DNA from: Ruminococcaceae bacterium UBA1865
Lineage (GTDB): Bacteria > Bacillota > Clostridia > Oscillospirales > Acutalibacteraceae
Assembly: GCA_002338255.1 (NCBI GenBank)
Contig: DDHX01000064.1
Coordinates: 50,324-64,721, forward strand
Direction: 5' to 3'
Length of the DNA stretch: 14,398 nucleotides
Of the stretch, positions 1-6,028 are shown piece after piece. Position 1 is the first letter of the stretch. Every line of letters starts with the position of its first letter. The position numbers and the translations under genes were made by a program. The notes under the pieces are model-generated. The model ran no database searches and had not been told where the DNA came from. It saw only the letters and a list, made by a program, of their open reading frames with translations.

Positions 1-60
1 GGCGGGCAGGAGCACGATACTCTGCCCGCATTTGCCCATAATCTCACAAAATAAAAAATA
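1..60. other. Window-edge stretch with GC-rich hairpin
   Basis: Positions 2-9 (GCGGGCAG) pair perfectly with 22-29 (CTGCCCGC) around a 12-base loop. Only three T follow, so it is not a convincing intrinsic terminator. Frames 1 and 2 on the + strand are open from the window edge to stops at 52-54 and 59-61, so this may be the 3' end of an upstream gene. Too little is present to identify one. Confidence 0.3.
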
Positions 61-73
61 GTATTGAAAAAAC

Positions 74-103
74 TTGACATGCCGTGTGGGCATATGTTAT
101 TAT
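74..103 (+). promoter_or_regulatory. Sigma-A-type promoter for rpmG-secE-nusG-rplK-rplA
   Basis: A perfect -35 TTGACA (74-79) is followed after 18 bases by TATTAT (98-103). The predicted transcript starts near 110, which leaves about 100 bases of leader before rpmG. No other strong promoter is seen before rplA ends, so this is probably the main promoter of the first five genes. Confidence 0.75.
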
Positions 104-135
104 TGTTATACCTCATATAAGGGGTTATTTTTTTT

Positions 136-187
136 GCGCCCTTTTAAGAGGGAGGCTGAGGTCTTCATAGGACCTAAATATTTTTCC
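136..187 (+). promoter_or_regulatory. Structured rpmG leader, possible weak attenuator
   Basis: A short helix CCCT/AGGG (139-142 with 149-152) is followed by AGGTC/GACCT (159-163 with 171-175, loop of 7). AAATATTTTT comes next. A five-pair helix before a T run resembles a weak intrinsic terminator between promoter and rpmG. It matches no r-protein leader family that I recognise, and the helix is short enough to be chance. Confidence 0.25.
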
Positions 188-207
188 GTACAACGGGAGG
201 TGCCGTC

Positions 208-357
208 ATGAGAGTTAAAATTACATTGGCCTGCACAGAGTGCAAGCAGCGCAACTACAACACGATGAAAAACAAGAAGAATGATCCGGACAGGCTTGAG
301 ATGAACAAGTACTGCAAGTTCTGTAAGAAACACACTCTTCACAGAGAATCGAAGTAA
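208..357 (+). CDS. rpmG: 50S ribosomal protein L33 (zinc-ribbon form)
   Basis: This 49-residue protein of the large ribosomal subunit starts [12 protein letters not shown]. Two CxxC pairs, Cys9/Cys12 and Cys36/Cys39, form the zinc ribbon of the C+ type of L33. Length and the lysine-rich middle (residues 21-34) are normal for the family. The ATG is preceded by GGGAGG at 195-200. It is first in the run leading through secE and nusG, which is the usual Firmicute arrangement, and secE follows 20 bases after its stop. Family assignment is secure from motif and context. Confidence 0.95.
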   Translation: MRVKITLACTECKQRNYNTMKNKKNDPDRLEMNKYCKFCKKHTLHRESK

Positions 358-377
358 TCCGGACGGAGGGACAAACA

Positions 378-614
378 ATGGCAGAAACAACTGTAAAAAA
401 AGAGAATTTTTTTGTTAAAACAAGCAAAAATATCTCCAAGTTCTTCCGCGATGCCAAAAGTGAAATCAAGAAGATAGTGTGGCCTACATCCAAAACTGTA
501 TTTAATAATACAGGCGTTGTTTTGGTAACTATAATTGTTATCGGCTTGTTCATTTTTGGGTTGGACACATTACTCATGAACCTGCTTGGATTAATTATGA
601 ACATTGCAAAGTAG
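378..614 (+). CDS. secE: Preprotein translocase subunit SecE
   Basis: SecE is the small clamp subunit of the SecYEG protein-export channel in the cytoplasmic membrane. The 78 residues have the layout of the minimal single-helix form found in Firmicutes: a charged N-terminal tail (1-20), the conserved amphipathic segment with EIKKIVWPT near residues 29-37, then one hydrophobic membrane helix at about 45-70. GGAGG lies shortly before the ATG. Spacing to rpmG upstream and nusG downstream is about 20 bases each, consistent with cotranscription and the near-universal secE-nusG linkage. Confidence 0.95.
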   Translation: MAETTVKKENFFVKTSKNISKFFRDAKSEIKKIVWPTSKTVFNNTGVVLVTIIVIGLFIFGLDTLLMNLLGLIMNIAK

Positions 615-634
615 GATGAGCGGAGGAAATTACT

Positions 635-1159
635 ATGCCTGAAGACGCAAAATGGTACGTTGTTCATACCTATTCCGGGTATGAGAACAAGGTTGCTTCC
701 AATCTTGAAAAAACAGTGGAAAACCGCCAGATCCATGATTTAATTCAGGAAATACGCGTGCCGACTGAGACTGTTACCGAAATTAAGGATAACAAAAGGC
801 GCGACGTTGAGCGCAAGATTTTCCCCGGTTATGTTCTGGTTAAGATGCTCCTCACCGACGAATCATGGTATGTTGTTCGCAACATCCGCGGCTGTACAGG
901 CTTTGTGGGTCCGTCGTCAAAACCGATTCCGCTTACCAATGAAGAAGTGGCGAAGTTGGGTGTTGAGAAGAAAGAGATTGAGGTTTCCTACAGTGTCGGC
1001 AGTTCCGTACACATTATCGATGGCCCATTAGATGGCTTTGTCGGTACAGTGGAGGAAGTCGAAGTCGACAAAAACCGTGTTCGCGTAACGGTATCTATGT
1101 TTGGACGCGAAACACCGGTCGAGCTTGAATTAGATCAAGTTGAAGCAGTGGAATATTGA
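635..1159 (+). CDS. nusG: Transcription elongation and antitermination factor NusG
   Basis: NusG binds the clamp of RNA polymerase and affects pausing, Rho termination and coupling to ribosomes. At 174 residues it has normal Firmicute length. The N-terminal NGN domain begins KWYVVHTYSGYENKVA and contains the typical FPGYVLVKM and VRNIRGCTGFVG segments (about residues 63-93). A KOW domain follows at about 120-174, with VHIIDGPLDGFVGTVEEV as its core. The ATG at 635 has GCGGAGG upstream, 20 bases after the secE stop. rplK follows after a structured 113-base spacer. Confidence 0.97.
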   Translation: MPEDAKWYVVHTYSGYENKVASNLEKTVENRQIHDLIQEIRVPTETVTEIKDNKRRDVERKIFPGYVLVKMLLTDESWYVVRNIRGCTGFVGPSSKPIPLTNEEVAKLGVEKKEIEVSYSVGSSVHIIDGPLDGFVGTVEEVEVDKNRVRVTVSMFGRETPVELELDQVEAVEY

Positions 1160-1170
1160 TTGGATAATTT

Positions 1171-1205
1171 GCGGGAGACCGCTTATTATGAGGGGCATCG
1201 CCCCT
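1171..1205 (+). promoter_or_regulatory. Two small hairpins in the nusG-rplK spacer
   Basis: GCGG (1171-1174) pairs with CCGC (1179-1182) across a GAGA tetraloop of GNRA type. AGGGGC (1191-1196) pairs with GCCCCT (1200-1205) across a three-base loop. Both directly precede the L1-site-like element at 1206. No T run follows, so they are not terminators. They may fold with the next element into one leader. Confidence 0.4.
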
Positions 1206-1251
1206 GTGGGAGGAACGGATAAATTCATTCATTCGCTCCGCCATCTACCAC
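1206..1251 (+). promoter_or_regulatory. Putative L1-binding mRNA element upstream of rplK
   Basis: GTGGGAGGAAC (1206-1216) is followed by GCTCCG (1235-1240) and TACCAC (1246-1251). GTGG pairs with CCAC to close the element, and inner pairing CGGA/TCCG (1216-1219 with 1237-1240) or GGAG/CTCC is possible. The outer strands resemble the base of the 23S rRNA L1 stalk (GGTGGGAG ... TACCACC in clostridial rRNA, from memory). L1 is known to repress the rplK-rplA mRNA in E. coli by binding such a mimic. The regulatory role here is inferred. Confidence 0.6.
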
Positions 1252-1272
1252 GAATTTTGGAGGTGCAAACAA

Positions 1273-1698
1273 ATGGCTCAAAAGGTTACGGGCTTTATTA
1301 AGCTTCAGATACCTGCTGGCAAGGCTACCCCGGCACCGCCTGTTGGACCGGCACTCGGTCAGCACGGCGTTAACATCATGGCGTTCACAAAGGAATTTAA
1401 CGAGCGCACAAAAAATGATGTAGGACTGATTATTCCTGTTGTCATTACGGTTTATGCAGACCGTTCGTTTACCTTTATCACAAAAACTCCTCCGGCTGCT
1501 GTCCTTATTAAAAAGGCTTGCGGTATTGAGAGTGGTTCGGGCGAACCGAACAAGAAAAAGGTAGCAAAAATTACTCGTGAGCAAATCAAAAAAATTGCTG
1601 AAATGAAAATGCCTGATTTGAATGCGGGCTCTGTTGAAACAGCCATGAGCATGGTTGCCGGTACAGCACGCAGCATGGGCATTGAAGTCGTAGATTGA
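1273..1698 (+). CDS. rplK: 50S ribosomal protein L11
   Basis: L11 sits at the GTPase-associated centre of the large subunit, binds the 1070 region of 23S rRNA, and is the site of thiostrepton action. Length is exactly the common 141 residues. The N-terminal domain contains the proline-rich [13 protein letters not shown] (about 20-32). The C-terminal RNA-binding domain ends with [29 protein letters not shown] lies directly upstream of the ATG at 1273. The gene is flanked on both sides by copies of a putative L1-binding element. Confidence 0.97.
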   Translation: MAQKVTGFIKLQIPAGKATPAPPVGPALGQHGVNIMAFTKEFNERTKNDVGLIIPVVITVYADRSFTFITKTPPAAVLIKKACGIESGSGEPNKKKVAKITREQIKKIAEMKMPDLNAGSVETAMSMVAGTARSMGIEVVD

Positions 1699-1707
1699 TC
1701 AACCCGG

Positions 1708-1740
1708 GTGGGAGGAACTTTTCTACTCCGATTTTACCAC
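1708..1740 (+). promoter_or_regulatory. Putative L1-binding mRNA element upstream of rplA
   Basis: This is a second, shorter copy of the element before rplK. GTGGGAGGAAC (1708-1718) is identical in the two copies, and it is followed by ACTCCG (1725-1730) and TACCAC (1735-1740). GTGG pairs with CCAC, and GGAG can pair with CTCC. It ends 19 bases before the rplA start and just upstream of the Shine-Dalgarno site. That placement suits translational repression of rplA by its own product. Confidence 0.6.
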
Positions 1741-1759
1741 TCAATAGGGAGGAAAACCA

Positions 1760-2452
1760 ATGAAACACGGTAAAAAATATGTCGATGGCGTGAAACTCAT
1801 CGACCGTTCAAAGCTTTACGATACAGAGGAAGCGCTTGACCTTTGTGTCAAAACCGGAACAGCCAAGTTTGACGAAACCGTAGAGGTTCACGTTAAATTG
1901 GGTGTTGATAGCCGCCATGCAGACCAGCAGGTTCGCGGTGCTATCGTATTACCAAACGGCACAGGTAAAAACGTTCGCGTACTTGCAATTTGCAAGGGCG
2001 ACGCAGCAAAGGACGCTGAGGCGGCCGGAGCTGAATTTGTTGGTGCTGAAGAAATGGTACAGAAGATTCAGTCTGAAAACTGGATGGATTTTGATGTTCT
2101 CATCACTACTCCTGACATGATGGGTCTTGTTGGCCGTTTAGGTAAAGTCTTAGGCCCCCGCGGCTTAATGCCTAACCCGAAGGCGGGTACTGTTACGCGC
2201 GATATCGGCAAGGCTATTACAGATGCCAAAGCCGGTAAGATTGAGTATCGTCTTGACAAGACAAACATTATCCACTGCACAATCGGCAAGGTTTCTTTCG
2301 GTGGCCAAAAGCTGCGTGAAAACTTCGACGCATTGCTTGGTGCGATCGTAAAAGCAAAACCGGCTGCTTCAAAGGGCCAGTACGTTAAGAGTTGTGTTGT
2401 TGCTTCAACAATGGGCCCTGGCGTCAGAATCAACCCGAACAAGGTCGGCTGA
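1760..2452 (+). CDS. rplA: 50S ribosomal protein L1
   Basis: L1 forms the mobile L1 stalk of the large subunit, which helps release deacylated tRNA, and in E. coli it represses its own operon. The 230-residue length is standard. The protein begins [20 protein letters not shown], and the family signature [22 protein letters not shown] lies at about 124-145. The end [12 protein letters not shown] is typical. GGGAGG at 1747-1752 precedes the ATG. The gene ends 11 bases before the -35 element of the rplJ promoter, so rplJL can be expressed independently. Confidence 0.97.
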   Translation: MKHGKKYVDGVKLIDRSKLYDTEEALDLCVKTGTAKFDETVEVHVKLGVDSRHADQQVRGAIVLPNGTGKNVRVLAICKGDAAKDAEAAGAEFVGAEEMVQKIQSENWMDFDVLITTPDMMGLVGRLGKVLGPRGLMPNPKAGTVTRDIGKAITDAKAGKIEYRLDKTNIIHCTIGKVSFGGQKLRENFDALLGAIVKAKPAASKGQYVKSCVVASTMGPGVRINPNKVG

Positions 2453-2463
2453 TTACAAAAAAC

Positions 2464-2492
2464 TTGACAGGTTGTAAAGCTTGTGATAGTAT
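2464..2492 (+). promoter_or_regulatory. Promoter for rplJ-rplL
   Basis: A perfect -35 TTGACA (2464-2469) is followed after 17 bases by TAGTAT (2487-2492). A TGn extension (TGA, 2484-2486) precedes the -10. Transcription would start near 2499 and produce about 170 bases of leader carrying the L10 regulatory structure. Confidence 0.75.
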
Positions 2493-2499
2493 ATTATTC

Positions 2500-2629
2500 G
2501 CTGTTCTTTATTCAAAGACAGCAGGCGCATTTGCTTAATGGGATTTTCCCAGCCTGCCGAGGATAGAGCCGTACGATACACCAAAAGTGTGCTTACGCCC
2601 TTCCTGCGGTAATGTGGGAAGGGCTTTTT
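2500..2629 (+). promoter_or_regulatory. L10 leader (ribosomal protein L10/L12 autoregulatory RNA)
   Basis: The 5' part folds as GCAGGC (2521-2526) with GCCTGC (2552-2557), enclosing TGGGA/TCCCA (2539-2543 with 2547-2551). It is followed by the GAGGATAGAGCC segment. An intrinsic terminator lies downstream before rplJ. The arrangement of promoter, multi-branched leader, terminator and rplJ matches the known Firmicute L10 leader, where the L10-L12 complex binds the leader and favours termination. I identify it by position and architecture, not by a covariance-model search. Confidence 0.75.
2597..2629 (+). terminator. Attenuator terminator upstream of rplJ
   Basis: GCCCTTCC (2597-2604) pairs perfectly with GGAAGGGC (2617-2624), with a 12-base loop and five T (2625-2629). 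It lies between the rplJ promoter and the rplJ start, so it must be conditional. GCGGTAA in its loop (2606-2612) is perfectly complementary to TTACCGC at 2634-2640 just past the T run. Confidence 0.85.
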
Positions 2630-2671
2630 ATTGTTACCGCGTCATAGTTCAATTGATGGAGGTGAATACAT

Positions 2672-3208
2672 TTGCCAAGTGAAAAGATTTTAGAGCAGAA
2701 ACAAAAAGTAGTCGCAACTCTTACCGAAAGCTTAAAAGCTTCTTGCACGGGTATCATTGTAAACTACAAGGGTATTACCGTAGCACAGGATACAAAGCTG
2801 CGTAAGGAATTGCGTGAGTCCGGCGACGAGTATATGGTTGTCAAAAATACTTTATTGCGCCTTGCACTAAAAGATGCCGGAATTGATGGTCTTGACCATG
2901 TTCTGGAAGGTACGACCGCCATTGCAATCAGCAAGGACGATTATGTTTCCAGCGCAAGAATCCTCTCTAAGTTTGCTGAAACAAGCAAAAAGTTTGAAAT
3001 CAAGGCTGGTTTCGTCGACGGAGGCGTCATTGATGCCGACGGAGTTAAGGAATTAGCAGCGTTGCCTTCAAAAGAAGTTTTGGTTTCCAAGGTTTTGGCG
3101 GGCTTCAACGCTCCAATTTCAGGTTTTGTTACCGTGCTGAACGGCACACTCAAGGGTTTGGTTGTTGCTCTTAACGCAATTGCGGAAAAGCAGACCGCCA
3201 ACGCATAA
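2672..3208 (+). CDS. rplJ: 50S ribosomal protein L10
   Basis: L10 anchors the L7/L12 dimers to the GTPase-associated centre and, with them, represses its own operon. The 178 residues begin MPSEKILEQKQKVVATLTE. The globular domain contains NYKGITVAQDTKLRKELRE (about 31-49) and YMVVKNTLLRLAL (about 54-66), both typical. The C-terminal helix that binds L7/L12 occupies roughly the last 40 residues. The start is TTG at 2672, supported by GGAGGTG at 2658-2664 with seven bases of spacing; no ATG gives the family N-terminus. The slightly long C-terminal end is within family range. Confidence 0.95.
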   Translation: MPSEKILEQKQKVVATLTESLKASCTGIIVNYKGITVAQDTKLRKELRESGDEYMVVKNTLLRLALKDAGIDGLDHVLEGTTAIAISKDDYVSSARILSKFAETSKKFEIKAGFVDGGVIDADGVKELAALPSKEVLVSKVLAGFNAPISGFVTVLNGTLKGLVVALNAIAEKQTANA

Positions 3209-3258
3209 GTCTTAGATTCAATAAATAAAATAATAAAATTTTTTGGAGGTAACTATCA

Positions 3259-3630
3259 ATGTCAGATAAAGTTGTAAAATTAATTGAAGATGTTAAGTCC
3301 CTTACCGTTCTTGAGCTTTCAGAGCTCGTAAAGGCTCTTGAAGAAGAATTCGGCGTTTCCGCTGCTGCTCCTGTTGCTGTTGCTGCTCCTGTTGCTGCTG
3401 CTGCTGTTGCTGAAGAGCAAACTGAATTCGACGTTATCCTTAAGGCTATCGGCCCTAACAAGATTCAGGTTATCAAGGTCGTTCGTGAAATCACAGGTCT
3501 TGGCCTGAAGGAAGCAAAAGACGTTGTTGACAATGCACCTAAGGCTGTTAAAGAAGGCGCTTCCAAGGACGATGCTGAAGCAATTAAAGCAAAGTTAGTT
3601 GAAGCTGGCGCAGAAGTAGAAGTTAAGTAA
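3259..3630 (+). CDS. rplL: 50S ribosomal protein L7/L12
   Basis: This stalk protein recruits translation GTPases and is present in several copies per ribosome. It has 123 residues. The N-terminal dimerisation and L10-binding domain covers about 1-33. An alanine/valine-rich hinge follows at 34-52, encoded by a monotonous run of GCT and GTT codons (about 3361-3410). The C-terminal factor-binding domain contains [30 protein letters not shown] precedes the ATG, 50 bases after rplJ. The strong preference for GCT codons fits a very highly expressed gene. A terminator follows, with no rpoB downstream. Confidence 0.97.
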   Translation: MSDKVVKLIEDVKSLTVLELSELVKALEEEFGVSAAAPVAVAAPVAAAAVAEEQTEFDVILKAIGPNKIQVIKVVREITGLGLKEAKDVVDNAPKAVKEGASKDDAEAIKAKLVEAGAEVEVK

Positions 3631-3650
3631 TTTATTTTACACAAAATAAA

Positions 3651-3686
3651 ATCCCTGCTGTCTTCACTGGCAGCAGGGATTTTTTT
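3651..3686. terminator. Bidirectional terminator between rplL and the carboxypeptidase gene
   Basis: ATCCCTGCTG (3651-3660) pairs with CAGCAGGGAT (3671-3680) around a ten-base loop. T3680-3686 serve the + strand. On the - strand the stem is followed by TTTATTTTGTG, so it can also stop transcription of the converging gene. Confidence 0.9.
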
Positions 3687-3737
3687 GTCTTTCGGGATGA
3701 GTTCATAGGACATTCAAGCACGGCGTAGCCGGGCGTT

Positions 3738-3773
3738 CTCCAATTGAAATCTATATTTTAATTGGAGAGTAGT
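3738..3773. repeat. Palindromic intergenic repeat, copy 1
   Basis: CTCCAATT (3738-3745) is the inverse complement of AATTGGAG (3760-3767) around a 14-base AT-rich loop. The - strand, read from 3773, begins ACTACTCTCCAAT. That matches the start of a second element at 14364, and the loops also agree at most positions. It lies just after the rplL terminator and ends two bases before the convergent stop codon. Confidence 0.65.
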
Positions 3774-3774
3774 A

Positions 3775-5130
3775 TTACAGCTTTCTGTACTTCTTAACTT
3801 TTCGTAAATTCTTCTTTTTACGGTTATAAATAAGAGCCAGAATAATATAAATAATTACAAGCAAAATGATGATTGCTACAATCACAATAAACCAGGTTGA
3901 AGTGAAAACCGCTTTAACCGCATTAGCCGAGTGCAGAAGCTCGCTGCGCTCCACGCTTTCCGAGGCCACAAGGTTGACGGTGGTGAGCTTTTGATTGGCG
4001 TAGCTGAGCGTTGCCGTGCCTATTACCTGCCCCTTTTTGACAGGAGCGTCAATACTTTTCGGAATATTTTTTGTAATAATAATACTGCTTGCCGAAACAT
4101 TGGCTGGCAGCATTGCCGAATAGCTTTTTTCTGCCACAAGCAGCAGTTTGTCCTTGTTCCACGCGTTATTCAGCTTGACTTCACCGATGGAGTCCGCGCT
4201 GCTTACCAGATCCTTTTTTAGCTCCAGATTTCTAAACGCCCACTGATAAAGCTTCTTTGTATCGACCATTTCTCCGCGTGTTTTTATTGCTTTGCCGCTT
4301 GCGTCAATGTCCGGCGAACCGAGCGCGACACACAGGTAGCTGTAACCTTCGGCCGTCGCGGAAGAAACAAGACAGTAACCGGCCTCATCCGTATGACCGG
4401 TTTTAATGCCCTTTGCGTATTGGTAATAATATTGGCTGCCGGTATTTTTATCAATGAGCAGGTTTGTTGTGGAAAGATTTCTCACTTTTCCCGCGTCTGG
4501 GCCGCCCACCGGCTTATAGCTGTAACGCGATAGCGAGGTAATTTCGGTAAAGTGCGGCAGACTCATTGCGTATTTCGTTATTTTTGCAAGGTCACTTGCC
4601 GTGGTGTAGTGATTGTCATCATGCAATCCGTGGGGGTTCGCAAAGTGTGTGCCGGTACAGCCCAGCGCTTTTGCTTTCTGGTTCATCATATCAACAAAGG
4701 AGTCTACATCGCCCTTTCCCACATAATCGGCCAAAAAAAGCGCCGCGTCGTTGCCGCTCGGAATCAGCATACAGTTGAGAAGCTGAAGGGCGGTCAGCTG
4801 GTCGCCGATTTTAATGTTGGACATAGAGCTTCCCGTGCCTAAAAGAGTGTTCATAACTTCTTTCGTTATTGTTATTTTTGTTCCTTCAAGATCCTTAATA
4901 TGTTCACTTGCAATAATAAAGGTCATAATTTTGGTTGTTGAAGCAGGTTCGCGTCGAACATCGGCGTTCTTTTGGTAAACAATGGTGTCGGTGTCCAGAT
5001 TCACCAATTCAATTGCTGCCGAAGTGGGCTGAAAATTAATGTTAAAGGTTGCAGCGCTTGCAGTGATAAATGAGGAAGAGACACATATCGTCAAAATTAG
5101 ACTAAACAGTATCAAAAGCTTTTTTTTCAT
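3775..5130 (-). CDS. D-alanyl-D-alanine carboxypeptidase (low-molecular-weight penicillin-binding protein)
   Basis: This peptidase S11 enzyme trims the terminal D-alanine from peptidoglycan pentapeptides at the outer face of the membrane. The 451 residues start with a signal sequence (about 1-27, ending ITASAA). The three active-site motifs are intact: SxxK at Ser64-Lys67 (STTK), SGN at 125-127 and KTG at 243-245. A C-terminal beta-rich domain (about 300-400) leads to a hydrophobic helix at about 411-434 and a very basic tail, giving a true membrane anchor. GGAGG lies 11 bases before the ATG. It resembles B. subtilis DacA/DacF types; which one it corresponds to cannot be settled. It is transcribed towards rplL. 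Confidence 0.93.
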   Translation of the reverse strand: MKKKLLILFSLILTICVSSSFITASAATFNINFQPTSAAIELVNLDTDTIVYQKNADVRREPASTTKIMTFIIASEHIKDLEGTKITITKEVMNTLLGTGSSMSNIKIGDQLTALQLLNCMLIPSGNDAALFLADYVGKGDVDSFVDMMNQKAKALGCTGTHFANPHGLHDDNHYTTASDLAKITKYAMSLPHFTEITSLSRYSYKPVGGPDAGKVRNLSTTNLLIDKNTGSQYYYQYAKGIKTGHTDEAGYCLVSSATAEGYSYLCVALGSPDIDASGKAIKTRGEMVDTKKLYQWAFRNLELKKDLVSSADSIGEVKLNNAWNKDKLLLVAEKSYSAMLPANVSASSIIITKNIPKSIDAPVKKGQVIGTATLSYANQKLTTVNLVASESVERSELLHSANAVKAVFTSTWFIVIVAIIILLVIIYIILALIYNRKKKNLRKVKKYRKL

Positions 5131-5207
5131 AGAATTTTTGCCTCCAATGTGATATGATATGAGTATTGTTTACGATTGCTAAATTGAGGATTGAGTGTTA
5201 TTTATCA

Positions 5208-5236
5208 AGTATAACAGCAATCCTTTAAAAGATAAA
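5208..5236 (-). promoter_or_regulatory. Possible promoter of the carboxypeptidase gene
   Basis: On the - strand, TGTTATACT supplies an extended -10 (TATACT at 5213-5208), with a poor -35, TTTATC (5236-5231), 17 bases away. Transcription would begin near 5200, about 70 bases before the start codon. The weak -35 keeps confidence low. Confidence 0.35.
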
Positions 5237-5286
5237 GTGCAGTTTGGAAAAGTTAATAAATTGTAAGATATACTGGAGGAATTACA

Positions 5287-5976
5287 GTGATTTACATAAC
5301 CGGAGATATGCATGGCGAGATGTGCCGATTTGACTCGCCACAGGTGAAGAAGCTGAAAAAAGGCGATACGCTTATTGTATGCGGAGACTTTGGATTTATC
5401 TGGGACGGCGGGCAAAAAGAAGAGAAAAATCTTAAAAAATTAGGGAAAAAGAAGTTTGAAATTCTATTTTTAGACGGCACGCATGAAAATTTTGATTTGC
5501 TGAATCAATACCCGGTGACCGATTGGAATGGCGGCCAAGTTCAGCACATCTGTGGAAATCTGTATCATTTGATGCGCGGCCAGCTGTACACGATTGAGGG
5601 TAAAAAGATATTTGTGTTCGGCGGCGGCGAGAGCGTGGAAAAGCAGATGCGCATCGCAGCCGGAAAATGGTGGGCGTGCGAGATGCCAAGTATTGATGAG
5701 ATGCGCGCCGGTGTGAAAAATCTGAGCGATGCGGGTATGACCGTTGATTATATTGTTACTCATGAACCTGCGCCACGGGTTATGTCCAACACAGTTAACC
5801 CAAAGGAGAGTACCAACCAGCTTGAAGCTTATTTTGAACAGCTGATCAAGCAGGTTCAATTCAGCAAATGGTTTTTTGGCGCAATCCACGTTGACCGTAA
5901 GATAACCGCTAAAAATTATGCAGTGTTCAATGATGTGCTTCCTATCGAGCCGTTGCAGAAAAAACGGTATAAATGA
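5287..5976 (+). CDS. Calcineurin-like metallophosphoesterase family protein
   Basis: A 229-residue cytoplasmic protein with the blocks of the metallophosphoesterase fold in order: GDMHG (Asp7, His9), CGDFGFIWDGG (Asp34), DGTHENFD (His66), VTHEPAP (His159) and FFGAIHVD (His201). The usual GNH is GTH here, and the first histidine of GHxH is Ala199, so the second metal site looks altered. I recall the GTHxNFD form in related Firmicute proteins, so it may define a subfamily. The substrate is unknown. The start is GTG at 5287 with GGAGG at 5275-5279. It diverges from the carboxypeptidase gene and converges on recG. Confidence 0.85.
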   Translation: MIYITGDMHGEMCRFDSPQVKKLKKGDTLIVCGDFGFIWDGGQKEEKNLKKLGKKKFEILFLDGTHENFDLLNQYPVTDWNGGQVQHICGNLYHLMRGQLYTIEGKKIFVFGGGESVEKQMRIAAGKWWACEMPSIDEMRAGVKNLSDAGMTVDYIVTHEPAPRVMSNTVNPKESTNQLEAYFEQLIKQVQFSKWFFGAIHVDRKITAKNYAVFNDVLPIEPLQKKRYK

Positions 5977-5990
5977 TATAAACGAATAAA

Positions 5991-6028
5991 AATCCGCAGA
6001 GTGCCAAGCATTCTGCGGATTTATTTTT
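5991..6028. terminator. Bidirectional terminator between the phosphoesterase gene and recG
   Basis: AATCCGCAGA (5991-6000) pairs with TCTGCGGATT (6012-6021) around 11 bases, then TTATTTTT on the + strand. The - strand reads TTTTTATTCG after the stem. The recG stop codon (6027-6029) lies inside the + strand T run, so the genes are packed tightly. Confidence 0.9.

Noticed and set aside
1160..1189. Possible promoter TTGGAT ... TATTAT before rplK
   Set aside because: The -35 matches only three consensus bases, spacing is 18, and the region is better explained by leader hairpins within an operon.
3361..3416. GCT/GTT repeat tract resembling a microsatellite
   Set aside because: It encodes the normal Ala/Val hinge of L7/L12 with strong codon preference.
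5196..5216. TGTTAT/ATAACA inverted repeat in the divergent region
   Set aside because: Six AT-rich pairs around nine bases are expected by chance, and one arm overlaps the proposed -10 of the carboxypeptidase gene.
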